Part shown: piece by piece, positions 40,741 to 50,792 of the stretch
Numbering within the stretch: position 1 is the stretch's first letter
Layout: each line of letters starts with the position of its first letter
DNA from: Thermosulfurimonas sp. F29
Lineage (GTDB): Bacteria > Desulfobacterota > Thermodesulfobacteria > Thermodesulfobacteriales > Thermodesulfobacteriaceae
Direction: 5' to 3'
Length of the DNA: 64,000 nucleotides
Assembly (NCBI RefSeq): GCF_019688735.1
Contig: NZ_JAIFYA010000001.1
Coordinates: 620,001-684,000 of the forward strand
The notes under the pieces: generated by a model
Database searches by the model: none
Told to the model about the DNA's origin: nothing
The model's input: only the letters and a program-made list of their open reading frames with translations
Translations under genes and position numbers: made by a program

Positions 40741-41184
40741 TTACATCCGCTGGGCCTTGCGCCAGCCGAGGGCCTTAAGACGCTCCACCCGGCGCTGGGC
40801 CCAGGCGCGCAGTTCCTCGAAGTAGCGCTTTGGGTCCTCCTTGAGGAGAGCCACGATCCTCTCCTTTTCGGCCTCGATCTCCGCGAGCTCGCCGGGGTAG
40901 GTCTCCTTCCAGGTGGCGTAGCCCTCGTCGAAGAGAAACTCCGGGGTCACCCGCTCGGGGTCCACCCCCAGTTTCGAGACCGCCATGAAGCGGGCCAGCT
41001 CCATGTCGTAGGCGATGATCCAGTCGCGGTCCCGCAGCATGGTGGCGGGGTCGTAGGGGGCCTCTCGGGAGCACTCCGGGCAGTAAAGCGCGTCCACCAC
41101 CTCCGGCGGCATAATGTTGTCCCGCAGGTTGAAGGCCGCCTCCCGGGCTCCGCAATGGCAACGCACCCGAATCTCCATACACAT
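40741..41184 (-). CDS. Zinc-binding protein of unknown function
   Basis: A 147-residue protein. The N-terminus has RCHCGAREAAFNL and ALYCPECSRE, four cysteines fit for one zinc. The rest is mostly helical and acidic-basic. I do not recognise the family. AAGGAG lies 8 nt before the ATG. Its high G+C contrasts with the neighbouring HEPN-like gene. The 146-bp gap upstream separates it from the divergent dehydrogenase gene. Confidence 0.65.
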   Translation of the reverse strand: MCMEIRVRCHCGAREAAFNLRDNIMPPEVVDALYCPECSREAPYDPATMLRDRDWIIAYDMELARFMAVSKLGVDPERVTPEFLFDEGYATWKETYPGELAEIEAEKERIVALLKEDPKRYFEELRAWAQRRVERLKALGWRKAQRM

Positions 41185-41228
41185 CTTTTCTCTCCTTTGT
41201 TAAGTATTTTTATCTACTATTACATAAA

Positions 41229-41258
41229 TTGACGGAGGCGGTCAAGAGGGGGTAGTCT
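41229..41258 (+). promoter_or_regulatory. Promoter with overlapping dyad for the dehydrogenase gene
   Basis: TTGACG (41229-41234), 18-nt spacer, TAGTCT (41253-41258). The -35 is one arm of the dyad TTGAC-7-GTCAA (41229-41245), a possible operator. A 5'-leader hairpin GGGTC-5-GACCC follows at 41263-41277. Confidence 0.5.
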
Positions 41259-41330
41259 TTATGGGTCAGCGAGACCCTGGGGGATGGTGAGCCGGCGGCT
41301 AAACGGAAATTCCTGCCTCAGGAGGAAGGG

Positions 41331-42173
41331 ATGAGGTTGGGATGGATAGGCGTGGGGGCCTTGGGAAGGGCCATGGTGGAGAGGCTTCTTTCCAGGGGAT
41401 GGAACCTGAGGGTGTGGAACCGGTCTCCGGAAAAACTGACGGATCTTCCCGTAGAGAAGGTGGCCTCACCCGAGGAGCTCCTGGGGGAAAGCGAGGTGGT
41501 GGCCCTGTGCCTTCACGATTCCGGAGCGGTGGAGGAAGTCCTGGGGAGACTCGGCGAAAGCGGCCTTGAGGGGAAGGTTCTGGTGGACTTTACCACCAAT
41601 CACTTCAGGGCCGTGGTGGGTTTCCACGAGAGGGTTCGCCGTTTGGGCGGAAGTTATCTGGAGAGCCCGGTGCTGGGGAGCGTGATACCCGCCTCCCGGG
41701 GGGAGCTCACCGTACTGGTGAGCGGGGAACGAGGTGTATTTGAGAGGGTTCGTGATCTTCTTGAGACCGTGGGGCGACGGGTGTTTTTTATGGGAGGTCC
41801 CGGACGGGCCACCCGATTTAAACTGATAAACAACCTGGTTCTGGGGGGCTTCATGGCGGTATTGGGCGAGGCGGTGGCCCTGGGCGAGGCCCTGGGATTC
41901 GAACGGAACGAGCTCCTGGAGGTCCTGGAAAACGGGGCCGGGCGTTCCCTGGTGCTTTCCGCCAAAAGGGCCAAAATGCTGGCGGAGGATTTCTCCCCGC
42001 ACTTTTCGGTCAAGAACATGGTAAAGGACCTGGACTACCTGGCGGACCTGGCTCGCGAGGCGAGGAAGCCGCTTCCCGTTATCTCCGGGGTGCGCGAGCT
42101 TTACCGGAGCGCTCTGCGCCGGGACCCGGAAAAGGACTTTTTGCTGGTGTGGCAGGTCCTGCGTGAGTTATAA
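41331..42173 (+). CDS. NAD(P)-dependent beta-hydroxyacid dehydrogenase family protein
   Basis: A 280-residue protein of the 3-hydroxyisobutyrate dehydrogenase family. The Rossmann start is GWIGVGALGRAMVERLL. Then come DFTTNHFRAV, the substrate motif ESPVLGSVIPASRGELTVLVSG and the catalytic Lys in RFKLINNLVLGG near 166. It most likely reduces a small semialdehyde such as glyoxylate or succinate semialdehyde; which one is not clear. AGGAGGAA lies 3 nt before the ATG. The 3' end overlaps the convergent methyltransferase by 6 nt. Confidence 0.88.
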   Translation: MRLGWIGVGALGRAMVERLLSRGWNLRVWNRSPEKLTDLPVEKVASPEELLGESEVVALCLHDSGAVEEVLGRLGESGLEGKVLVDFTTNHFRAVVGFHERVRRLGGSYLESPVLGSVIPASRGELTVLVSGERGVFERVRDLLETVGRRVFFMGGPGRATRFKLINNLVLGGFMAVLGEAVALGEALGFERNELLEVLENGAGRSLVLSAKRAKMLAEDFSPHFSVKNMVKDLDYLADLAREARKPLPVISGVRELYRSALRRDPEKDFLLVWQVLREL

Positions 42174-43274
42174 AGAGGCCTTGAGGAAAGCGCAGCGCAG
42201 ACCTCCGTGCTCGGTGAAAAGAAGGGGTTTTAGCCGCAACCCCGTAAGGGTTCGGAGCCTCCGGCCTTCTCTTTCCGGAAAGATCAGGGTGAGTGACCAG
42301 CCCGGGAACCGCTGTTGCAGCACCCGTCCCAGGGTGCGGTAGAGGGAGGGGTGGGGACGGAGACGGCGTCCGTAAGGGGGGTCGGTGACGATGTTCCCCG
42401 TCCGGTAACGGGGTGGGCTCAGGTCCTTTAGTTCCCGGTGCAGGACCCGAATCCAGCCGGAGAGCCCGGCGGCTTCGAGGTTCCTGCGGGTGGCCTCCAC
42501 CATCTCCGGGGAGGCGTCCAGGGCGAAGATGAAGGGGCTTTCCGGGGGAGGCTTTTCCCGTCCCCGGGCCTCTTCCTTTAGTTCCTCCCACAGGGCGGGG
42601 TCAAAGCCGGGCCAGCTTTCGAAGGGGAACCGCCTATAAAGACCGGGGGCCCTGCCGGAGGCGAGTAGGGCCGCTTCGATGGGGATGGTGCCGGTGCCGC
42701 AGAAGGGATCGAGAAGGGGTTTCCTCCCGTCCCAGCCCGAGGCAAGAATCAGGGCCGCGGCCAGGTTTTCCCGCAGCGCCGCAGGCCCGGGGGCCTTTTT
42801 GTAGCCCCGACGGAAAAGGTCTCCCCCGGAGGTGTCCACGCTGACCGTGCACAGATCCCGTACGAAACGGACCACCACCAGCACGCTCCCGGGGGTGCTG
42901 GAAACCTCCCTGCCCAGGCGTCTGGCGATCACGCGCTCGAAACGCTCGCGTATGGCCCCCTCGTGATAGAGCCGCGAACGGTAGGAGGTCACCCGAAGGC
43001 GCACCCCGAATCCCTCCGGGACGAACCTCTCCCAGGGTAACCGCTCGATCTTCTTCTCCAGTTCGGCGAAGGTCTCGGCTCGGAACCGGGCCAGGCGCAA
43101 AAGGACCCGACTGGCCACGCGCAACCAGAGGTTGGCGAGAGCCATTTCCCGGAAACCGCCCCGGAAGCGTACGCCGCCTTCCTCAGAGGAGGCTTCTATT
43201 CCCAGGGCCCTGAGTTCCCGGAGGACGAAGTCTTCCAGACCCGGAGGGGTGACGGCGAAGAACTCGAGAGACAT
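42168..43274 (-). CDS. THUMP-domain class I rRNA/tRNA guanine-N2 methyltransferase (RlmL/Trm14-like)
   Basis: A 368-residue protein. The N-terminus (SLEFFAVTPPGLEDFVLREL) and residues about 50-155 form a ferredoxin-like plus THUMP RNA-binding unit. Residues about 165-365 are the methylase with KPLLDPFCGTGTIPIEAALL as motif I and the catalytic motif IVTDPPYGRRL. This matches the N-terminal half of RlmL (m2G2445) or a tRNA m2G6 enzyme; length favours a single-activity version. It is preceded on the same strand by tRNA-Gln. Confidence 0.9.
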   Translation of the reverse strand: MSLEFFAVTPPGLEDFVLRELRALGIEASSEEGGVRFRGGFREMALANLWLRVASRVLLRLARFRAETFAELEKKIERLPWERFVPEGFGVRLRVTSYRSRLYHEGAIRERFERVIARRLGREVSSTPGSVLVVVRFVRDLCTVSVDTSGGDLFRRGYKKAPGPAALRENLAAALILASGWDGRKPLLDPFCGTGTIPIEAALLASGRAPGLYRRFPFESWPGFDPALWEELKEEARGREKPPPESPFIFALDASPEMVEATRRNLEAAGLSGWIRVLHRELKDLSPPRYRTGNIVTDPPYGRRLRPHPSLYRTLGRVLQQRFPGWSLTLIFPEREGRRLRTLTGLRLKPLLFTEHGGLRCAFLKASL

Positions 43275-43282
43275 AAAAAAAC

Positions 43283-43358
43283 TGGTTCCGGGGCCTGGAT
43301 TCGAACCAGGATTCTGGGAGCCAAAGTCCCATGTCCTGCCAGTTAGACGACCCCGGAA
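43283..43358 (-). tRNA. tRNA-Gln (TTG anticodon)
   Basis: Minus strand. Acceptor TTCCGGG pairs with CCCGGAA, with the U1-A72 pair typical of tRNA-Gln. Anticodon stem TGGGA/TCCCA encloses CTTTGGC (TTG), T-loop TTCGAAT, encoded CCA. Confidence 0.95.
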
Positions 43359-43448
43359 CTACATTTAATAATTTAGCCTTTTCCCCAAAACTGTAAAGAT
43401 CCCGGGGGCTTTTGGGTAAAAATGGCCCCGGACCATCTTTTCGTGTGG

Positions 43449-43476
43449 TTGACAGGGGCCGGGATATGTGTAATTA
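43449..43476 (+). promoter_or_regulatory. Promoter of the porGDAB operon
   Basis: TTGACA (43449-43454), 16-nt spacer, TAATTA (43471-43476). The ribosome site AAAGGAGAGG lies before the ATG at 43519. Confidence 0.65.
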
Positions 43477-43518
43477 GAGGTCTAACCGTCATTTAACTAA
43501 TCGTCAAAGGAGAGGGCC

Positions 43519-44070
43519 ATGATCGAAGTGAGGCTTCACGGACGAGGAGGTCAGGGGGCGGTAACCTCGGCGGAACTGATCGCGGTGGCCGCCATCAATC
43601 AGGGCAAATATGCACAGGCCTTTCCCAGCTTCGGTCCGGAGAGGCGAGGGGCCCCGGTGCAGGCCTTCGTCAGGGTGAGCGAGAAGCCCATTCGCACCCG
43701 GGAAAAGATCTACTTTCCGGATGTGGTGCTGGTGCTGGATCCCTCCCTTCCCACCATTGTTAAGGTGACGGCGGGGCTCAAGGAGGACGGGCTGGTGATC
43801 CTCAATTCCCACAAGAGCGAAAGGGAGCTCCGGGAGATGCTCGGGGGGTGGTCCGGACGGCTTGCGGTGGTGGACGCCACCAGGATCGCGCTGGAGGAGT
43901 TGGGACTCCCCATTACCAATACCACCATGCTGGGGGCCTTTCTCAAGGCCACGGGACTGGTGGATCAGAGGTATCTGGAGGAGGCCCTGGAGGCACGGTT
44001 CGGGCGCCTGGCCGAGAAGAACAAGAAGGCCATGGCCCGGGCCATCAAGGAAACCCAGATCTATCAATAA
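43519..44070 (+). CDS. porG: Pyruvate:ferredoxin oxidoreductase gamma subunit
   Basis: A 183-residue protein, first gene of the por operon. It starts [20 protein letters not shown], the standard gamma-domain glycine-rich start, followed by [20 protein letters not shown]. The gamma subunit forms the 2-oxoacid oxidoreductase core with alpha, beta and delta; four separate subunits are typical of thermophiles. The enzyme interconverts pyruvate and acetyl-CoA plus CO2 with ferredoxin. In an autotroph it would run as pyruvate synthase; the direction cannot be read from sequence. Confidence 0.95.
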   Translation: MIEVRLHGRGGQGAVTSAELIAVAAINQGKYAQAFPSFGPERRGAPVQAFVRVSEKPIRTREKIYFPDVVLVLDPSLPTIVKVTAGLKEDGLVILNSHKSERELREMLGGWSGRLAVVDATRIALEELGLPITNTTMLGAFLKATGLVDQRYLEEALEARFGRLAEKNKKAMARAIKETQIYQ

Positions 44071-44082
44071 AGGAGAAGAGCC

Positions 44083-44382
44083 ATGCCCAAAGGAAAAGAC
44101 ACGGCGCTCATGAGCTGGAAGGAGGTGCCTTTCGGTTGCTATGTCCTGGAGCCGGGGAATTCGGCCCGCTTCAAGACCGGCGACTGGCGGTCCTTCCGGC
44201 CGGTTCTGGATCGGGAAAAGTGCGTTAAGTGCGGTCAATGTTATATCATGTGTCCCGAGCCGGCCTACAACCAGGACGAGGAGGGCTACTACATCGTGGA
44301 TCTCACCTACTGCAAGGGGTGCGGGATCTGTGCGGCCATCTGTCCCAAGGGGGCCATTACCATGGTGGTAGAGGAGGTTTAA
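44083..44382 (+). CDS. porD: Pyruvate:ferredoxin oxidoreductase delta subunit (2x[4Fe-4S])
   Basis: A 99-residue ferredoxin-type subunit with CVKCGQCYIMCPEP and CKGCGICAAICPKG, each holding one [4Fe-4S]. It carries electrons from the TPP site to external ferredoxin. It starts 12 nt after porG and ends 1 nt before porA. Confidence 0.95.
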   Translation: MPKGKDTALMSWKEVPFGCYVLEPGNSARFKTGDWRSFRPVLDREKCVKCGQCYIMCPEPAYNQDEEGYYIVDLTYCKGCGICAAICPKGAITMVVEEV

Positions 44383-44383
44383 A

Positions 44384-45559
44384 ATGGGTAAGCGCATAGC
44401 CAAAGAGGTATCCATAGCCATTGCCGAGGCCGTAAAGCAGTGTCGGGTGGATGTCATTGCGGCCTATCCCATCACGCCCCAGACTCACATCGTGGAACAC
44501 CTCAGTGAACTGGTGGCCAACGGGGAGCTGGATGCCGAGTACATCACGGTGGAGTCCGAGCATTCGGCCATCAGTGCCTGTCTGGGGTCGGTGGCCACCG
44601 GAGCCCGCACCTTTACCTCCACTAGTTCCCAGGGGCTGGCGCTGATGCACGAGATTCTCTTCATCGCTCCGGCCCTGCGTCTTCCGGTGGTGATGGTGGT
44701 GGCCAATCGAGCCCTCTCGGCGCCCATCAGCATCTGGAACGACCACGGGGACATCATGGCCGAACGGGACATTGGCTGGATCCAGACCTTTGCCGAAAAC
44801 GGTCAGGAGGCCGTGGATCTGGTGTATCACGCCTTTCGGGTGGCCGAGGATCGCCGGGTGATGTTCCCGGTCATCGTGAACATCGACGGGTTCACCCTGA
44901 GCCACATGATCGAGCCCATAGAGCTTCCGGATCAGGAGCAGGTGGATCAGTACCTTCCCCCCTTCAAGCCCCGCTACAGGCTCGATCCGCGCAAACCCAT
45001 CAGCATGGGGCCGGTGGGGATTCCGGAGATCTACACGGAGGCCAAAAAGGCCCAGGACGAGGCCTTCAAGAACGCTTACCGGGTGATCGTTAAGGCCTGG
45101 GACGAGTTCGAGAAGATCTTCGGGCGCCGCTATCGTCCGGTGGAAACCTATCGGATGGAGGACGCCGAGGTGGCCCTTCTCATCATGGGGTCGCTCGCGG
45201 AGACGGCCATGACGGCGGTGGATCGCCTGCGTGAGGCCGGGAAAAAGGTGGGGCTGGTGCGGATTCGTCTCTGGCGCCCCTTCCCTCTGCGGGACTTCGT
45301 GCGGGCGGTGAAGGGGGTCCGGGTGCTCGGAGTGATCGACCGGGCCCTTTCACCCGGGGCCACCGGAGGGCCGGTGGGCGTGGAGGTGCGCTCGGCCCTT
45401 TACCAGGTGCCGGGGCGTCCCCGGGTGGTGAACTTCGTCGCCGGTCTGGGTGGACGGGATGTCACGGTGGAGGACTTTGAGGAGATGGCCGACAAGGCCT
45501 TCTTCTACATGAAGAAGAAACCCAAGGAACCCTACGAGATGATCGGGGTAAAGGAGTAG
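44384..45559 (+). CDS. porA: Pyruvate:ferredoxin oxidoreductase alpha subunit
   Basis: A 391-residue alpha subunit. The N-terminal pyrimidine-binding domain has [32 protein letters not shown] and [18 protein letters not shown]. The C-terminal domain has [21 protein letters not shown]. It supplies half of the TPP-binding site. The third gene of the operon, 4 nt before porB. Confidence 0.95.
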   Translation: MGKRIAKEVSIAIAEAVKQCRVDVIAAYPITPQTHIVEHLSELVANGELDAEYITVESEHSAISACLGSVATGARTFTSTSSQGLALMHEILFIAPALRLPVVMVVANRALSAPISIWNDHGDIMAERDIGWIQTFAENGQEAVDLVYHAFRVAEDRRVMFPVIVNIDGFTLSHMIEPIELPDQEQVDQYLPPFKPRYRLDPRKPISMGPVGIPEIYTEAKKAQDEAFKNAYRVIVKAWDEFEKIFGRRYRPVETYRMEDAEVALLIMGSLAETAMTAVDRLREAGKKVGLVRIRLWRPFPLRDFVRAVKGVRVLGVIDRALSPGATGGPVGVEVRSALYQVPGRPRVVNFVAGLGGRDVTVEDFEEMADKAFFYMKKKPKEPYEMIGVKE

Positions 45560-45563
45560 AGCC

Positions 45564-46505
45564 ATGCTGAAAGAACTAGCCAGATTCAAGGGGTTCAGTG
45601 CGAAAAACCTTCCCAAGGAGGAGCCCTTTGCTCCGGGACACCGGGCCTGTCAGGGCTGCGGGGAGGTGCTGGCCTTAAGGCTTGCACTCAAGGCCCTGGG
45701 GATGAATGTTATCGCGGTGAGCGCCACGGGATGCATGGAGATCATCTCCAGTCCCTTTCCCTACACCTCCTGGCGGGTGCCCTGGATTCACATCGCCTTT
45801 GAGAACGCCGCGGCGGTGGCCTCCGGAGTGGAGGCCGCCCTCAAGGCCCTGAAGCGCAAGGGCCGTTTTCCGAAGAATCGCCGGGTGGATGTGGTGGCCT
45901 TTGCCGGAGACGGCGGCACGGCCGACATCGGACTTCAGGCCCTTTCCGGGGCGCTCGAACGCGGTCACGATTTTGTCTACATCTGTCTGGACAACGAGGC
46001 CTACATGAACACCGGGGTCCAGCGTTCGAGCTGTACCCCCTACGGGGCCATGACCACCACCAGTCCTCCCGGGTCGCGATCCTTTGGGCAGATGACCTGG
46101 AAGAAGAACCTGCCGGCCATTGCGGCGGCCCACGGTATTCCCTATGTGGCCACGGCCACGCCGGCCTTCTTCCTGGACCTCATGAACAAGGTGAAGAAGG
46201 CCGCCCTGGTGGAGGGGCCGGCCTATGTGCACATCTATGCCCCCTGCCCCACGGGATGGGGAACCAAGGGTGAGGATTCCATCCGGTTGGCCAAGCTCGC
46301 GGTGGAGACCCGGATCTTCCCCCTCTACGAGGTGATCGAGGGGAAGTATTACATCACCCGCAAGGTGACCAAGCCCAAGCCGGTGGAGGAGTACCTTAAG
46401 CTTCAGCGCCGGTTCCGGCACCTCACCGAGGACCACATTCGCCAGATCCAGGAGCGGGTGGACGCGGAATACGAGCGACTTCTTAAACTGGCGGAGTGCC
46501 TCTAG
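45564..46505 (+). CDS. porB: Pyruvate:ferredoxin oxidoreductase beta subunit
   Basis: A 313-residue TPP-binding subunit. The [4Fe-4S] cysteines are in [23 protein letters not shown] and [10 protein letters not shown]; the TPP-Mg motif is [17 protein letters not shown] with [12 protein letters not shown]. The longer C-terminal arm after CPTGW is as in thermophile pyruvate enzymes. Last gene of porGDAB; the tRNA-Gly promoter begins directly after its stop. Confidence 0.95.
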   Translation: MLKELARFKGFSAKNLPKEEPFAPGHRACQGCGEVLALRLALKALGMNVIAVSATGCMEIISSPFPYTSWRVPWIHIAFENAAAVASGVEAALKALKRKGRFPKNRRVDVVAFAGDGGTADIGLQALSGALERGHDFVYICLDNEAYMNTGVQRSSCTPYGAMTTTSPPGSRSFGQMTWKKNLPAIAAAHGIPYVATATPAFFLDLMNKVKKAALVEGPAYVHIYAPCPTGWGTKGEDSIRLAKLAVETRIFPLYEVIEGKYYITRKVTKPKPVEEYLKLQRRFRHLTEDHIRQIQERVDAEYERLLKLAECL

Positions 46506-46508
46506 CCC

Positions 46509-46537
46509 TTGACAGGGGCCGAGGGGCCGTTTTAACT
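46509..46537 (+). promoter_or_regulatory. Promoter of tRNA-Gly
   Basis: TTGACA (46509-46514), 17-nt spacer, TTAACT (46532-46537), about 9 nt before the predicted start and 15 nt before the tRNA. Confidence 0.65.
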
Positions 46538-46552
46538 TTTAAATACGCCGGA

Positions 46553-47033
<481 letters not shown>

Positions 47034-47043
47034 GGGGGGCGAG

Positions 47044-47736
47044 ATGGAGATAACCTTTTACGGCCACGCGACCTTTAAGGTGGTTTCCCCGGGTGGGGTC
47101 AAGATTCTGATCGATCCGTGGCTTTCGAATCCTCAGGCCCCGGCCGAGGTGGATCGGGGGCCCTACGACCTCATCCTGATTACCCACGCCCACGGAGACC
47201 ACCTGGGGGATGTACTGGAGCTTGCTCGCGACGAGGCCACCGAGGTGGTGGCCATCCACGAGATCCAGCAGTACCTTTCGGCGCGGGGGATCCCCCGGGT
47301 CACGGGAATGAACATCGGGGGGAGCTACGAGGTCCGCGGTCTCCGGATCACCATGGTGCCGGCCCTTCACAGTTCCTCCTTCCCCGACGGGAGTTACGGA
47401 GGGGAGGCCTGCGGCTTCGTGGTGCGGCTCGAGGACGGCCGTTCCTTCTATCATGCCGGAGACACCGGGCTCTTTCAGGACATGGCCCTCATAGGGGAAC
47501 TTTACGCGCCCGAGGTGGTCTTTCTCCCCATAGGGAGTCACTATGTGATGGGGCCGAGGGAGGCGGCCAGGGCCTGTGAACTCCTCAAACCCAGGCTGGT
47601 TATTCCCATGCATTACGGCACCTTTCCCCTGCTCACGGGCACCCCGGAGGAGCTAGAGAGAGAGCTTTCCTCCCGGGGGCTTTCCCTGGAGGTGCGGGCC
47701 CTTTCGCCCGGGGAGAGCCTTCGTTACGGGGCCTAG
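47044..47736 (+). CDS. UPF0173-type metallo-beta-lactamase-fold hydrolase
   Basis: A 230-residue protein starting MEITFYGHATFKV. It has the metal motif TLHAHGDH-like LITHAHGDHLGD, YHAGDTGLF and MHYGTFPLLTG, the UPF0173 pattern for a two-metal hydrolase. The physiological substrate is not known. It is in a short run with the aspartic protease upstream and mobB 3 nt downstream. Confidence 0.9.
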   Translation: MEITFYGHATFKVVSPGGVKILIDPWLSNPQAPAEVDRGPYDLILITHAHGDHLGDVLELARDEATEVVAIHEIQQYLSARGIPRVTGMNIGGSYEVRGLRITMVPALHSSSFPDGSYGGEACGFVVRLEDGRSFYHAGDTGLFQDMALIGELYAPEVVFLPIGSHYVMGPREAARACELLKPRLVIPMHYGTFPLLTGTPEELERELSSRGLSLEVRALSPGESLRYGA

Positions 47737-47739
47737 CCC

Positions 47740-48402
47740 GTGGTGCCGGTGGTGACCTTCATCGGATTCCACTCCGTGGGGAAGACCACCGTGGCCACCG
47801 CGGTGGTGGGGGCGCTGCGGAGGCGCGGCTTACGGGTGGGGGTGCTCAAGTCCACCAAGGAGCCCCGGGGAGAGACGGATCGGACCGGGACGGACACCTT
47901 CCGCTACAGGGAAGCCGGGGCCGAGCCGGTGGCCCTCTGGGCCGGAGAGGAAGCGGTGGTCTATTACAAGGCCCCCTCCCGGGAGGAGTTCTGGGCCTTC
48001 GTCTGGCGACACTTTGCGGACTGTGATCTGGTGGTGGCGGAAGGGTTCAAGACCCTGGCCTTCCTTCCCAAGATAGAGGTGGTGCGCCGGGACCTCAGCC
48101 CCCGGCTTCTGGCCCGGGAGGTGCCCGGAGTGGTGGCGCTCGTGGCGGACTTCTCTCCGGGGGTCAACCTTCCGACTTTTGCGCCGGAGGATACCGAAGG
48201 GCTGGCGGACTTTATCCGGGAAAGGTTCGTGCGGAGTTTCTCCCCCCGGGTGAGCCTTCTGGTGGACGGAAGACCGGTGGGGCTCAACCGGTATGTCCGG
48301 AGCGCTCTGGCCGGGGTGGTGCGGGGCTTTCTGGGGAGTCTCCGCGGCCTGCCCCACCGGTTCTCCAGGGTAGAGGTCAGGCTGGAGGGCTCAGAAGACT
48401 AG
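47740..48402 (+). CDS. mobB: Molybdopterin-guanine dinucleotide biosynthesis adaptor MobB
   Basis: A 220-residue P-loop GTPase starting at GTG. The Walker A is GFHSVGKTTVA, followed by GVLKSTKE and TDTFRYREAGAEPVAL and then VVAEGFKTLAFLPKIEVVR, all MobB features. About 50 extra residues at the C-terminus (LLVDGRPVGLNRYVRSALAG) are a known extension in some anaerobes. It aids MobA in making the bis-MGD cofactor of enzymes such as the molybdoenzyme at the left edge. Confidence 0.9.
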   Translation: MVPVVTFIGFHSVGKTTVATAVVGALRRRGLRVGVLKSTKEPRGETDRTGTDTFRYREAGAEPVALWAGEEAVVYYKAPSREEFWAFVWRHFADCDLVVAEGFKTLAFLPKIEVVRRDLSPRLLAREVPGVVALVADFSPGVNLPTFAPEDTEGLADFIRERFVRSFSPRVSLLVDGRPVGLNRYVRSALAGVVRGFLGSLRGLPHRFSRVEVRLEGSED

Positions 48403-48479
48403 CACCTCGTCGGCCTGCTCCACCATCTCGTAAAGAATTTTCGAGGTCCGGGTAAACCCGGTGGAGTTGCCGTGAGGCC

Positions 48480-49838
48480 TTATTGCAGGAGGAGGTACAA
48501 GAGGCCGCAGGTGATGAAAAGAAGGTTGATGAGGAGGTAGTTTTTAAGGGGGACCAGACCTTCGAATTCCCTTCGGTAGAAGTAGTGGGCTATGTAGAAT
48601 CCTCCGGCGAGGCCCAGAAAGATCAGGAAAAAGGAAATGAGTTTTATCCAGAAAGGATCCACGGTGAAGCGGTAGTTTTCCAGGAAGGTGAGGTGGATCT
48701 GTCGGCCCAGGGTGGGGAGGAAGTCACCCGCTTCGCGCAGGAAGTACCGCAGCCTATAGACCAGTTCTCCGGTGAAGGCCAGAGGCATCACCACCGGGAT
48801 CATGGGCGAGAAGCGCCCGAAGAGTTCGTCCTCGTAATAGACGAAGAGGACGGAGCCGGCCTTTATCAGTTCGATGAAAAAAAGGGTGGCCACCGCGAAG
48901 AGAAAGGTAAAGGTGAGGGCGTTTCCGAACCCGAGGAGATTTTTGAAAAAGGAGAAGTGGGGGCCTTCGTAAACGAAGCGGGCGACCTGGGAGCCCATGA
49001 GGAGGGGGATGACATAACCGCAGGTGATGTAGCGCCCCTTGTTGATGATCTGTTCGCGCAGGGGGTGGCGGAGATAGAGGGCCGGGGAGTCCCTTTCGCA
49101 GAGGACCAGGCAGTGTCCGCAGACCAGGCACACCAGGTTGTTTTTGGCGTGATAGGCTCCCAGGAAGACCGGACAGGGTCGCAGGCCCTCGCGTCCCCTG
49201 CGACAGGAGAAGGTGCGACAATCCCTGCATTTTTCGTAATCCGAGCGGAATTCGGTCAGGGCCATGGTGGCCGCGGAACCGATGATCTTGCCCAGGGGAC
49301 AGAGGTAGCGACACCAGGTATATCCCCGGTAAAGAACTCCCAGGAGGGTGGCGCCGGCCACGATGCTCAGTAAAAGTAGGGCGGTGAGGAGGGGGGAGTG
49401 TTTCATGTCGGTTACGGTCTCCGCCCATATTATGAAGAAGAAGCCCGCGGTGGCCAGATGAAGTCCCTTGCAGGTCATCCACCTGGGGGGATTTTTGAGC
49501 CTGGAGAGCCCCAGGTTCTGGAGGAGCCGGGCCAGTCCGGGGAAGGGACAGAAGGCACACCACATTCGCCCCACGAAAAACCAGGAAAGCACCACGCTGG
49601 TCCACCACACGCCCCAGGCCAGGAAGAGCATGACATTTCTCCGGGGATCCTGGGGACCGAAGAGTCCCAGAAGGATGAGCCCGAGGAAGACGATGTCCCC
49701 GAAGGTCCTGATCCAGGCGAAGTAAGTACGGTTGTAGAAAAAGCGTTTCAGCCAGGGGAAGAGCTCAAACAGGTTGAGTCTTCCGTCGGTGAGATCCAGG
49801 ACGAATACGGTACGAAGTATCTGTTTCCATTTTTTCAT
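48480..49838 (-). CDS. Membrane polyferredoxin-like protein (NapH/NosR-type 4Fe-4S protein)
   Basis: A 452-residue membrane protein with about ten hydrophobic helices. Two cysteine pairs near membrane ends (WCAFCPFPG, WCRYLCPLGK) and cytoplasmic clusters CRDCRTFSC and CLVCGHCLVLC match the NapH/NosR/CcoG group that moves electrons across or within the inner membrane. The true partner is unknown. I start at the ATG at 49838 (MKKWKQILRTVFVLDL); the longer frame upstream lies over the promoter gap. It stands alone and divergent from ricT. Confidence 0.82.
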   Translation of the reverse strand: MKKWKQILRTVFVLDLTDGRLNLFELFPWLKRFFYNRTYFAWIRTFGDIVFLGLILLGLFGPQDPRRNVMLFLAWGVWWTSVVLSWFFVGRMWCAFCPFPGLARLLQNLGLSRLKNPPRWMTCKGLHLATAGFFFIIWAETVTDMKHSPLLTALLLLSIVAGATLLGVLYRGYTWCRYLCPLGKIIGSAATMALTEFRSDYEKCRDCRTFSCRRGREGLRPCPVFLGAYHAKNNLVCLVCGHCLVLCERDSPALYLRHPLREQIINKGRYITCGYVIPLLMGSQVARFVYEGPHFSFFKNLLGFGNALTFTFLFAVATLFFIELIKAGSVLFVYYEDELFGRFSPMIPVVMPLAFTGELVYRLRYFLREAGDFLPTLGRQIHLTFLENYRFTVDPFWIKLISFFLIFLGLAGGFYIAHYFYRREFEGLVPLKNYLLINLLFITCGLLYLLLQ

Positions 49839-49955
49839 GAAAGTTATTTTAACCGGTTTCTTCCTCAAAAAATAGGATCCGATCCCATTTTTGGGGTGGA
49901 GGGGGTTAACAAGAGTAGGGTTCGGGAGTATTTTCTCCTCCCGCGGAGGCGTGAT

Positions 49956-50792
49956 ATGGAGGAGAATCGGGAAAGATCCCCTTACTATGTTACCGAGGCG
50001 GTGTTTCGGGAGGGATATCCCGGAATTCATGTGGAGTCCACCTTTCCCATCCGTCCCAGGAGTTATGTGCTGGTGCAGGTGGAGGAAAAGCGGCGCGAGG
50101 TGCTGCTGACGGTGTCCCGAAGCGTGCCTCTTCCCCTTGCCGAGGGCACCCTGCCCCGGGTGCTCCGTATGGCCAATCGCAGGGAGATACGCCGTTTCCG
50201 CGAAAATCTGGAATTTGAAAGGAAGGCCGAGGGTTATTGCCGTCAGTTTGCCGCGGACCTGGGTCTTGCGATGAAGCTGGTTCGGGTGGAGCGGTTCTTC
50301 GACCGCAGTAAGGTGATCTTTTACTACACGGCGGAGGGGCGCATCGACTTCCGGGAACTGGTGAAGCAGCTGGTGCGGGCCCTCCGGACCCGGATTGAGA
50401 TGCGCCAGATCGGGGTGCGCAACGAGACGGCCATGTGCGGGGGGCTGGCGGCCTGCGGGCGGGAGCTGTGCTGCGCGGCCTTTCTTAAACAGTTTGCTCC
50501 CATTTCCATCAAGATGGCCAAGGAACAGAGCCTGCCCCTGGATCCGGAAAAGATTTCCGGTCTCTGCGGGCGGCTCCTCTGCTGCCTTCTTTACGAATAT
50601 CAGGTCTACCAGGAGCTCTCGCAGAGCCTTCCCAAGATCGGCAAGAAGATCCAGACCCCGGCCGGTCCCTGCCGGGTGGTGCGATACAATATCTTTCGTC
50701 AGACCGTGGTCCTGGAAAACCAGGAGGGACGGGAGGTGGAGATCCCGGCCGAGGAGTTGCGGGAAATACTCTCTCAGGGAGGGGCGGCCTGA
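49956..50792 (+). CDS. ricT: RicT/YaaT PSP1-domain protein
   Basis: A 278-residue PSP1 protein. Conserved IFYYTAEGRIDFRELVKQL, RIEMRQIGVRNETAMCGGL, CGRELCCAAFL and GLCGRLLCCLLYE give the cysteine pattern of RicT, which in Bacillus binds Fe-S with RicA and RicF and affects RNA processing. Here its role is unknown. ATG 49956 follows GGAGG. The stop overlaps the metG start (ATGA). Confidence 0.92.
   Translation: MEENRERSPYYVTEAVFREGYPGIHVESTFPIRPRSYVLVQVEEKRREVLLTVSRSVPLPLAEGTLPRVLRMANRREIRRFRENLEFERKAEGYCRQFAADLGLAMKLVRVERFFDRSKVIFYYTAEGRIDFRELVKQLVRALRTRIEMRQIGVRNETAMCGGLAACGRELCCAAFLKQFAPISIKMAKEQSLPLDPEKISGLCGRLLCCLLYEYQVYQELSQSLPKIGKKIQTPAGPCRVVRYNIFRQTVVLENQEGREVEIPAEELREILSQGGAA

Noticed and set aside
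41263-41277. Leader hairpin before the dehydrogenase gene as a riboswitch
   Set aside because: Only a 5-bp stem with a 5-nt loop; no conserved riboswitch core is recognisable.
48390-48482. A short minus-strand frame ending YEMVEQADEVLVF between mobB and the membrane Fe-S gene
   Set aside because: The peptide looks coding but has no start codon or ribosome site and overlaps both neighbours. It may be a remnant of a lost gene end; not listed as a gene.
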